Translations under genes and position numbers: made by a program
Shown here: in pieces, positions 40,501 through 52,500 of the stretch
Layout: each line of letters opens with the position of its first letter
Position numbering within the stretch: position 1 is the first letter of the stretch
DNA from: Echinostoma caproni
Lineage: Eukaryota > Platyhelminthes > Trematoda > Plagiorchiida > Echinostomatidae
Length of the DNA stretch: 59,814 nt
Direction: 5' to 3'
Assembly: GCA_900618425.1 (NCBI GenBank)
Contig: UZAN01039683.1
Span: forward strand, 51,802-111,615
The notes under the pieces: model-generated
Told to the model about the DNA's origin: nothing
Databases searched by the model: none
The model's input: only the letters and a program-made list of their open reading frames with translations

Positions 40501-43500
40501 GTGTTCACTGGACTATTCATCAGTATCAATGATGCACCACAAGGTTAAACCTGTATTGCAGCTAAAAACCTTATCATCCATAAGAGGATGAAGGACAACC
40601 GTGAATTGCGCACTTCATTTACCTCTCTCCCATACATGTGTTGTCCCCAAGAAAAACGTGGAAAATGCAGAGTTCACTCAACAGCGTTATTCTCCAATGA
40701 GGGTTGGAAATATCGGATAGAGTAAAGTATATCATGCGCACCGATCTTCGGATTTCAAATAGCAGTCTCAAGACACTGCATCAATATTTGCTGGAGGGCG
40801 AGGGGCTTGTGGTTTGCTTTTCTTCAGCTCCCCGCTCGAACAGACTCGGTGAAAGAACGAATGATCGTTTACTTTTCAACATCGAGGTAATAACCCACAT
40901 GTTGTGGTTTGAGGTGATTCTGACTGATATTGGTAGTGAAGCCTTTTGATGTTTCCTAGAATAGTCATTCGGTATTTATGAATATCTGAAAGACTGTCTG
41001 AGGTTACTCAAATTATTTTATTTTTAAGGAAAACAGAAGATCATTGGTATATGCGACGGAAATCAAAACAAAAAAATTCGACCAAATAACTCCTTTTTTG
41101 AGTTAATTCGGTGCATTGCAATGAATTGCGAGGTGCATCAGTTTTGGAAGATAGTTTGTATGCTAATCTATGGATCTGTTTGGGTGTACGGACCGGTTGT
41201 GGGAAGCCCAGAGTTCCATGCTTAACTTTGTCGTTCACCTGACACATTGTGCGCTGTAAAAAGAAGTCAGTTTAAGCACTACACAGGAATAATGTGGCTT
41301 GGTAAGTATCTCACATTTTAACATTCCTTCTGCCTCCTTCATTTTTCAATCCTTTATGTGTTTAGCCAAAAGATCCCATGTTCGCCGATCAGCGTCGCGT
41401 GTACGAGGATTTGGGGGTGCAAACATTGGAACACGCGATCAAAGGATACAATGTGTGCATTTTTGCCTACGGACAGACCGGTTCGGGCAAGTCGTACACA
41501 ATGATGGGCAAACCAGGCGTGGACACAGAGGAGGGTATCATTCCTCGATTGTGTCGTGATCTGTTCACTCGATTGGACAAGTTGNNNCACACGGCAAAAT
41601 CAGATCAAACGGTGCAAAATATAGTAGAGGTAAGCGCGCTCAAATGTGCCTGGGGTTTGCCGAGTCGTCTCAGAGCTACTACAGGGTAGCAACTCTCAAA
41701 TAAATATTATAGAAAAAGATTGAACAAAATCAATATGAGGATAGATCATCAGCTGTTTCATCAGTTGCCATTGTTCATATGAACAGAAATTGTGATCAGG
41801 TCGAGTTTCTGTTGCGCAAAGCCCTTCTGGTTGGTACAAATCTATAAAAGCCACCTAAGAGAGACAGCAGAAAAATAAGCTTTTCATGTGAACGGTTTTA
41901 TCACTTTTTGCTGTTGAGACACCTGCTTACCAGGTTTATGAATGGTAGTTGAAATTGTGTGTACAGTCGCTCAACTATATGATGTGGTTGCGGCGGTGAA
42001 AACTGTTCGATTTGAGGCGTGTGTATCCTGGGGTTGAAGTTCGCTCGGTGCAAATGACGGACATATAACAACGCAATCGACCGTCGACCATGAACTCCCA
42101 TATTTGGGAGAAATGATGTTTGAACTGTCCAAATATACCAACATTACGCATTGTAGGAAAACAGAGTAGCGAACAAGTTCGTTTGCGGTGATTCTTCTAC
42201 AGGACAAAACATCCCAGTTTATATCAAATTGTTTAGAAGGGGAGAGAAATTATGACAAGTTGACAAAGAAATAATCAGCATTCCAGTTCCATGACCGGAT
42301 GTTGCTCACAATTTTGTCCTCATATATGCGTACTGGTTCGGGTTATTAGGGGTGGGTGGGGGATGGCTGTGTCGTGTGTGGTGCTGGCCATGGGAGACCG
42401 AGTGTTCTTACGAATTGTTTNCACGACACAGCCATCCCCCACCCATTCCTGATGACCCGAACCAGTGCACATGTGTGAGGACCAAAGTGTGAACAACATC
42501 CGGTCATGGAACTGGTATGTTGATTATCTCTTTTCCAACTTCAAGTCAAGTCAAGTCAAGCACCCAAACAGATGAGTTTTCAGCACTTTCGACAAGTTAC
42601 AGTAAGGAAAACTTGTCGTGATTTCTCCCCCCTTGTGAACAGTTTGATATAATATGTGATGTATTACCTAAAACCAGTTCCCTTAAACATTTTCATGAGA
42701 GCAAGAAGATTCATCATGATCACAGGATGTGCTATTTCGTGGTTATCCCATAAGCTGTGTACATGCATTCGGATCACGTTTTTTAAGAGAGTGACAGGTC
42801 TGGGGACAGGCGAACACAAACGGGGAAGAGAAATCAATCAATAGGAAGGCCAAAAGTCTCCAATATAAACCGGATTGGGCATAAGGGAAGGGAGTGGAAT
42901 CACTGTTTGCAGTGATTCNGGAGGACAGTGACACATCTACCAGCGGGCAACGCGAGGCTTGCCACAAATTCTGTCTGTTTACACAAATCGAGCTTGTAAC
43001 GTCGAATGGCAGCTGCTTCAGCGAACCGTAGTAGACGGCTACCTTTCTGGCGAATCAAGACACGAAAGACGTACCTAGGTTCGTCACATTATACTCCGAA
43101 CACCACAAACTGATTTGTACCTCAGCCGTCACATATCACCGTTTATACCGGATCTGTCAGAACCGCGTCCACTTTGAATGAGCCGATTTCTCCTTAGACA
43201 AACAAAAGTACTTTTTTAGTGAGGTACCGAAAAAGGATGTGTCTTTCGCTCGGGGTTTACACATTTGTCCCCCAACCCTGGGAACGGTATGTTCTTAACC
43301 GTTAATTGAGTGAGATGTAGATGAAAATAAACGAAACCCGGGGTAATTAACCTCGGTCGGTCGCACACGGAAGTAGATCACATCAAGGTGAGTCGGTAAA
43401 TTGGTCACCATGCTTGGACGTGAAAGTTGGAATGTATCATGAAGGAGTTCAGTCCAGGCCCTCAAAAGCCTAATGAGTGAATTCCATTGAGGTGGAGGTT

Positions 43501-46500
43501 TTCTCAAATCATAAATCACTATGTGTTTAGGATTTTTAGTTAGTCCTAATAGGACAGGTATTGTGTCTTCCTTCAAGACATTTGATTTACAAATTAATTT
43601 CTTTCATTGGAGAATGTTTCGGATGAAACTATTGACTGCCAGTTGCTTTACATAATTGAAACACATCCCTTATATGCGATGAGGTTTGGTCTCGAGCCCT
43701 TGACGAGTCGGTGAACGGGTACCCTTAGAGATAGAGAGTGAAGCTTGAGTTCTATGTTTGTCAAGTACTGCATCAACCGGAAGAAATGATGACTGTGTTG
43801 CGATAAAGTCAGAAGGATAACGAGACAAGAGCATAGTTAACGTTTTATGGCTTTTAGTACAAATAACTGGTTATTGTTTTTTGTTAATGGATATTTTAAA
43901 CTGCGAGTCGCGAGAGAAGAAAAACTGAAAACCAGATAACGTTCATTGCTGAAAGATTTGCTGTGAGCTGAGAATTCAACATGTTCTTCCTTACTAGCCT
44001 TTAGTTTGACCCCATAAATAAATCAACTGGCTTCTATTCTGCTTTCTCTATCGAAACATTTTGGAGCAGTTCACTACATGACACCCATATCTTCATACCT
44101 CTTGTTTTAGGTGTCGTACATTGAGATCTATTGCGAACGCGTGCGTGATTTGCTGAATCCACAAAGTAAGAGCAATTTACGAGTTCGTGAGCATCCGATT
44201 CTTGGACCGTATGTCGAGGATTTGTCCAAATGTGTGGTTCGCTCGTTTGACGAAATCAGTGAACTGATCGATGTGGGCAATAAAGCGAGGTGAGTGATCA
44301 ACCGCCTACGTGCGGTGTCACTGGTTGTTTTCATTTAGCTATCCACCCAGTTCTGTTTTTACCACAATGTCCGCTGGCATTTTTTATCACGGTGAACTTG
44401 AATCAGTCAGATATATTTGAATGCTTCACTGTTCAGCAAGTAGGTTGTTCTCGCTACGAAGAACACTATTGGTCATCTATTTTAGCTGTATACTCAGTGA
44501 TGAATATAACCGTATCTAACATGGTTTCAACTGCATTCAGCAAGCCTTTAGTTCAATGATGATAAGTTTTGGCCTGTACAATCGCAGAGCCTGTATAAAT
44601 GCAAATAACTCTGTTTTCCTACCCTAGCTTCCCTCTCGCAAAAGTTTATCTGAAGCGGTAAAGTACTAGCAATAGCTGCTTCAGGATCAATTTTCAGTTC
44701 ATTGCAAAATGATTGTGATTACAAAGCTAATGCACAACACTGAAATGCGCCTGTTTCACAAAACAGTAAAGCAATGCGCACAAGTTAGTATTTTAATCAA
44801 GCACTGATGAGTGATTGCGACTCATTGATAAGAGGGAAACTGAAGGAGTATTGATTAATATAAATCAAGAACGACTGTATCGCAAAATTTGGTAATCAAT
44901 ATAAACGGTCGAATAAATACATTCACAGCATAGTGTACCACTAGTCGTAGATGCAGGCAACGTATATACTGGAATTTGAGCTTTCTCAACCGAGCTCTGT
45001 GAGTGTGGTGAACAGAAACGTTTTGACAGCTCCCCCATTGACTTCGATTTTGGGATATATTCTTCAGGTTGTCTAACCAAACAGATTCATCAACCTGCAG
45101 AGCAGCTCGATATTTGTTGACTTCTTGAGTCCCCTTACTTTATGACTATGTGAACTACACGTGATTTACTCAATCGGTTTCAAGCACATACCATTAGAAT
45201 ACTCAAAAGTTGGCGAAGGTATTTATACATCGATTCAACTGGCGAATCGAATGTGACCGAAACTCTTACCAAACACCATTTACGTTCAATGTCAGTTTAT
45301 CATACATTCATTGATAACAAAGGTTAGAATAAAGTATAATTGCTGCTTATTACCAAGCGGTAACATGTATCACTCCAATCAAACAGGTCAGTCCCTACTC
45401 AATAATGGTGATTTCCGTCTCATTTCAGGAGTCCTTCAGGTTATTTTCACCAACTGTGTTTTGCTCTAGATCTAATAAAAAATAACATAAATGCTCGCGT
45501 AGAAAACACCCGAACCGGTTTTTCCGTTTACTGCAACTTTTAGTGCTGTGATGATTTAATAGTGGTACAAAGTGAGTTGTATGCAATAGGTTAGCAAAAG
45601 ACCAACACACACTGAATCGCATTTGCTTAGCACAGCCCAGGATCAAAAGTTCCGTTTATAATAAACGGAAAACAGATGACGAAGTTTGAGATGTTGCACA
45701 CTATGCAATTTAGTGCGTGTGATCCAGGCAGCGTGTTTAACATCATAAAACGAACCGGATTCCACAAACATCCACTGCAGACTATACTCTCAGCCTGAAG
45801 TCAACAAAGGTTTACAGTATTCCGATGTTCTTATCCAATTTGCAATCCACTAATTGGTTGGGCTTACTCAAAGTTGAATTGTGGTGCACGAAAACATGTG
45901 TGTGTATCAAAACACTGCAACAGTTAATAAAATCGAAATATACCTGATTTCTTTTTCGAAAGGGGAATTAAAAAAATGCGGTGAAAAAAACACAAGAACA
46001 TAAGTTATTGGCCCTGTTGTTTGGTTAAATCACAACTGATACTCGTGTGTGTATGTGTAGAGAAAGAGTAACTTCACGATTTCTTCCGACACGGCACTGT
46101 TTGTGAGTGTGCCGAATTTCGCGTCCTATTCCCTATCTCTCTCGCGCTCTGTTTCAATAGTTCTTTACCGTTTTTTTGTAGTAATCTTTATGCCAATTTA
46201 TGTCACACAGCCGTGCATTGAAAAAACTGGAAAGGACAATCTGGAGCGTTTCGGACGAACAAAAGTAATAGAAAGTTCAACATTAAACTTATGAATCCAG
46301 CCAAGCTACAAATTATGACAGTTATCTAGGTGGTCAGGATCAGGTTTACAAGAAATGTTTGGAGCGATACGCATGCAATGCATTGCAGATTTTGCCTTTG
46401 TTTCAATATTGAATTAGAAAAAATGCAGCACCTGAAATGCGTTCTTGATGATTTATCAAAATATTTCGTAGTTCTATAATTTTTGCATTACTACAGGTCA

Positions 46501-49500
46501 AGAGAACGGAAAGCTTATTCAATGGTAATCGTATGCTATTGTTTTGATTTTTTTCATTTTGCAATCTCCTCGGGCAGGGTGATAAATGCAATGAATTTTG
46601 CTTGCAAAGCGCAACGAGTGGCGCTCAAATGATAGCAAAAATTGTGAAACAAGTCGTCCAGATCGATGATCAGGCGTGCCCATAAATTACACAATTGATC
46701 ACCGTCCCTCACTGCACTTTTCTTTAGAATCATAAGGTTCAAACTCTTATGTTTTGTTTTGTGTTTTGCCACCTTACTTGATGCCAATGGCCAGTTGAAT
46801 GAGATGATAATATTTCAGCAGTGAGGATCGATAACCCGGGTGTATGGCTGAGGTTCAAGAGGAGTCGAGTGATAATTTCTATATCCTCCCATGGGCGCAA
46901 TTCTCATTGGTGTGTCGCCAGCCGACTGTTTCGCTATAATCCACGGTGAGGAAGAGAGGCTCAAACAGTTTCAATATTCACTAGTATATAACCTTAGCGT
47001 TTTCTAATGTCAAGTATTGAACAACGGCATGTACATACTGGTCTGCGTAACTTGAAAACGAAAAGCCTAAAACAAAATGGTTGCTTTTTCAGTGTAATTG
47101 CGTTAAACTGCCTCAACCATGGACCTTCCCATGGATCTTCCTATGTGAATAGACATTTTCTTCCACGTTTATACGATCCTTAACATGCAGACACATGCCC
47201 CGAATATCGACCAAAAACTAGTCGATGCAGGTTTGTCAACAAATGGTTTAGGGCATTTTTATCGAGAACGTAGCGCTTTTTCGACAACAGTGTTTCGTAA
47301 TGGTTGATGAGGATCATGGGTAGCTGATAATCCTTCTTGGGAAAATTCCTCAATGTAAATTATCTGGGTCCGGAAGGGGAGGAAGAATCCTTTACAGTAA
47401 GAGAATAAGATATATACATATCGGCTGTAGGTAGGTTTTACGACGATTGAATGGCAACTGTAAGAGACTGTCTGCTATTGAAGAAAAAAATCCGATTATG
47501 TGAGACTCGCACGAAATGCGGAATAATCGTGTCTTGACTCGGTGTGTCCATTACTAAGGGTTAAAATGTCACGAGGCAAGGTAGTAGCATGCCTATTGTC
47601 TCTAGCTCATCCGACAGGAAGGAAAGAGAGAAACAGGACCGTTGGTAAAAGCTTTTCCATCGTAAAATGTTTCAAAACACAGCGGCTCTCGTTAGAAAGT
47701 TTAGTGGATGACTTATTGCCTGCGTACGTATCAGATTAAGCACTTACAGTGGAAACAGTGGTCAAATCAGGTTAAATAACTGTCAATCTACATCGGTCTG
47801 GAATAATGTGTATGAATGTACCAACAATAGAAAACATGAAATTTCATAACTTGGCCCTCTACAAAAGCACCTCCCCCACACGTAATGTCACCGCGTAATC
47901 CGAAAGGCCACACTAGTAAGGCTAGACTTTCATACTATTATCGTTGGGAGTTCAGAGTATACAGTACAACTTATAACCTGGATGCTCACACCCTATGCGG
48001 TTTTGCAATGTATGGTAACACATTTGGTTGTGGCCGTTAGTCTATAGGTAGCGCATAACGATTTTAGAATTGCTGTTCCATCAGATCGCATTATTCAACC
48101 ATTTGTAACTTCTGCTAATGTAACCATTTGTGCTACGCTATCCTCCAATTCTTTTTGATTTGCCCGACCAACAGTATCTTTCGTTCTTTTATCAACCGTT
48201 TTGTATTGCCCCCCCCCTCATTGTAAACAGGACTGTGGCCGCAACCAATATGAACGAAACGAGCAGTCGATCGCATGCCGTTTTCACCATGGTTGTCACC
48301 CAGAAACTAAATGACGCGGTGACCAATGTGGTCACGGAAAAGGTACACGTGTGTGTTTGATTGCTTCCCGCCTTTCGATAATCTTGATGGAGCAGCGGAG
48401 TGAATAGGAGGGTGTGGGTTCACAAAATCACGTAAGAAGTGGCCTAAACGGAAAAGCTTTGACATGTATCATGTTTCACCGTAAATGTCTCATTTGTAGC
48501 TCAAGGAGTTGTTTGTAGATCAGTGTTTACTGGTGTCTCTGGTGACCATATATTTGAGTGGTACAGATGCTGAATATCAAAGAGTCCCTATCAGGTTGTG
48601 TCCTACTGTTTAGATGAGAATACCTCGTGAGCGCGCGATAGGTTCCATCGTGAGATCCATATGGGGAGTATAACAGCCCCTCTGAGGTCGCTATTGGATT
48701 AGCAGTAACAACTGTCAAGTTAGTAGTGGAAATACAAGGACACTCTAGCAAGTCACCCAAGGATTACTCATTGTACTTCTTGTATGGGTTCGGGTAATAT
48801 TTTCATCATATATGGAAGAAAATCGCCTGTGTATCTGATGGCTCAACGTGCAGGTGAGTTCTCCGAGCAGGAAGTGTTGTTCGCAGACGTTTCGTAACCA
48901 AGCTAGGCAACACCATCAGTGCGACTTCTGTGTCTGGGTAACCAAGGAATCACTTTCGGTGCAGCAATACCCAAGAAACAATTACAGTTATCAGACCACC
49001 GAGGAAGACATTGTCCATACCACCAGAGGGGCACGTGTTTTGTGCTGGGTGATACAGAAAAACCAGTTTGTAGATAGTTACAGTGCACTCTGTGAAATGA
49101 ATCATTTTGAGTATGGTAATCCATAAAAGTTTCGTTTCTGTACAACGACGCAATAAAAGAATTGCTTTATGTCAAGTTTATTATCAGCAAAACATCATTC
49201 CCATTCGGGCCCGGTAGATACAAATAATCTATTTTCCTGTTTGGCATGATGTGGATTGATAATTAATTTCTTTTTAAAAGGTACGTGGTACTCTTTTGTC
49301 TTCCCCACAGGTCTAATCGCAGCTGAAGCAACAGGTCCTTGTGAAACACCTGTTGGTTCGTGTAGGCAATTGCGTTTATATTGAAGTCAATTTTCTTTCC
49401 AAATAACAATAAACAAGCCTTGGTGATTCTCCATCTCAGTCTGACAACTCTGATTACTCTTGGTTCAAATAGTACGAGAGCAATAGTATATGATAGAAAT

Positions 49501-52500
49501 TGAAGTAAATCAGGGTTCAATATACGATAGTTGCCTAATATACCAGTGTTGTGAGCCGAAAATGTGGCAACCCACACGTGTAGTTATCCGAGAAGATCGG
49601 CAGTCTGAAAGTTCTTTGCAGCATGCATAAGTCTCCACAAGCTTGGGACGATTGAGCGTTAAGACTTCCTACTATATCGACCTTTTTGTGCTAACGTGAC
49701 AGTCCAATAATCCCTTCCACTTAGGGATGGCCCATCGATTAACCAGCCTTCTGCTTGAAAATAACCAAGGAAGTTGTGTGCTGGGTAGTGAATGATTTGA
49801 GGACAAAAGCTGAAATGTACTTGCAGATAATAATCAGCATCACGGAAATAGCTAACAATTGCAATTTCCGGGGCTAAACAAATCAAGGTGTTTCCCAACA
49901 AACAGTTCAGATCTGTCCTTGAAATATCAATCTGGTTGAACAGATTCCCTCCAGTTTAGGCTGACGTAATATCATTAATTAATTAAAATTAACTTCTGGA
50001 GTTAGCGTGAGATGTTTTTCCAGTTTGACAGTTCAACCGGAACACAGGATAAACCACGATTCGATAAATTGATGGATCGATGAAATCGCTTTAGACACGC
50101 AAGTGGAAAATGAAGTTTCGCACAAGCTATTTTGCACTACCTGGTACCACTAAATCCCATGGAATCTGAAAACCTTCTGGTGCTATGTGTTACCTAGGAC
50201 AATATCTGTGAACGCTAATGCATTTCTCCCATTTTTCCGTGATGCACTCTCAACTGCAATTTGTTGACAATATGACTGATTGATGGAAATTGGGTCACTT
50301 TATTTGGACGAGTAGTGTCTGAATTGTTATGGAAGAGAAACTCTCTGAAGTTTAGTGATTAATATTTTGCCGTGCGCAAAAATAGCGAATTCTATCAGCT
50401 TTACAATCTGTATCTAATTTTGTACTCCAACTCCAACAGGTGAGCAAGATCAGCCTGGTTGACTTGGCAGGTAGTGAGAGAGCGGATTCCACTGGGGCAA
50501 CGGATGTTCGATTAAAGGAGGGTGCAAATATTAACAAATCACTGACGACTTTGGGCAAAGTGATTGCAGCATTGGCTGATGCGGTACGTCCAAGTGCTTA
50601 TCTTAAGTGGCATTTGACTGCTTGCGAATCCGTACCTAACCACTTCTTAACTTGTTTACGTTCAAAATTTCAGAGTTCAAAACGGAAAAAGAAAAGTGAT
50701 TTCATACCATACAGAGATTCTGTTCTCACCTGGCTTTTGCGTGAAAATCTTGGTAAGTTATGATATTTTACTGCATTTGGAGACTGTATCTAGTATCAGT
50801 GTTTCAGTGTTGGTTAATGTTCTCAACGATTCACTTTGTGGTAAACTAACGTCCTGTGGTATTGCGTTCAGCACACTATTTATAGCCGTAATATCGCCGA
50901 TTACAATCCGATTCCTGGTCCTCAGTTATGACGAGGTTTAAACAAAAGGGCCTGCATGATCAACGGATCAAAGCAAACGTATAGGATTTGCGGTGTGCAG
51001 TTCGAGCAGTCACATGGAAACTTATAAGCTGGTAAATTTACGGAACGTTGGGTGATTGATCGACCCATCTGGTATACGCACAGGCGCGCGCCTAACACAA
51101 ACGCATACACACACACTCATACTAACATCAGGGAGGTTTAACCTTGTTTTTTTTGGTTATTCGTCTTCACAGACCACCGATGCGCTCATGCTCCTGCTTG
51201 CTCACCAGTCGACGAAAATAACTGAATTTGTCGTATGATTACGTCTTTACTAACAAGGGATATAGCAATAGATTCAGATCAAGCACATCGATCTGGATCG
51301 ATAAGAAATGTTAAAAGGCTAAGTGTGCACATGTCTTCGAAGCTGAATAGCAATCCAGTCTGTTAGAAGCACTCCCTACTCGGTCTCCATAGAATTAAGA
51401 ACCATCAGTAATTGTACATGAATAATATTCACATCGAATACCTCCAAGCGCTTGGGCAGATTTGGCTGTTGCTCTACAGCAATCAACTTTGCCAACTATT
51501 GGTCGACAGTTATAATAACTACCCAGGAACACGACCTGGAATGGTCAGTGTTAGGACCGAATTCTTTAGGTTTGTACTACCGAGTGCAAAAGGAGAACCT
51601 CATACTCTGTTTGACCAACAGAGCGAGAATCTGTACAAAGGACATGTTGGTTGATGAACTCCAAAATGTGCGGAATATTTTCATCCAGAATGGATACCCG
51701 GAGTGTTTGGGAGAATCTGTGATGCAAAGGCATTAGGGGTTTCCCAAGGGGGTCATTGCTGAGAAAAAGGTCTGTGTACATCACTTTACCAGAGTGTTTC
51801 ATCATGGAAGGTTTTCAGATGCCAGCACTAAAACGTTCTTTGCTGCCAAGCTCCGTACCTGATTCAGTTCTGGCCCGTTATTTGAAGGACAGAACACTCA
51901 AGGTGAAGGGCACAATGGAAGAGTATATACTTGCCACACAGGATAGTCAAGTTGTTATTAGTTTAATAAAATCAATTTATGGTCCGCTTTCATGTATTCA
52001 TTTTCGTCAGACAAATCAGCTGACGTTTCAGAGGCTTAAAACTAGAGTGCTTTCACACTATAGATCGAGTGACAGTGTAAACTCCAAGGCGAACGAACGG
52101 AAATTTTGTGTAACCATGCCTAATGGTACCCATTGTTTGTTCGGCAAGACCGCTGAACTGAACTGTTACATTCAATTATTTCCAGGACTGAGATTTTCAA
52201 CTTAACAGCGTTTGATGCCCTGAAGATAAACCATTTGTTTATTGGTTCCTCCAAAGTCAGGTTACCTAGTTAAAAATCAACGGAATCACACAAACTCTAG
52301 TGTTGCAGTTCTAACTAATTCTTCACTGTTACCACGTCTATTCGAGGTAGACAATACCATATCTAATATAGTATGGTCTGATGTGGTTCTCCGCTTCAAG
52401 TCGTGTAGCCTAGATTACCGGTTTCCACCACTAAACAGCGGGTCTTGGCACCTATGAATTTAACCCGTCTGTTTTTCATCTAACAAACTACTGTTATTGA

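Larger units (their letters stand above)
41630..44110 (+). other. Kinesin intron 3 (contains foldback and repeats)
   Basis: 2.5 kb GT-AG intron, phase 0, and the most repeat-loaded intron of the gene. It holds the 120-base-arm foldback at 42257-42541, directly abutting the CAAGT-repeat element at 42541-42612, and the second copy of the 29.7 kb dispersed repeat at 43120-43510. Confidence 0.88.

Noticed and set aside
44803..44842. Hammerhead-ribozyme-like string (CTGATGA ... GAAAC)
   Set aside because: The sequence between the two core boxes does not form a proper stem II, and no flanking stems I and III were seen. A similar CTGATGAGAAA at 55788 lacks stem II altogether.
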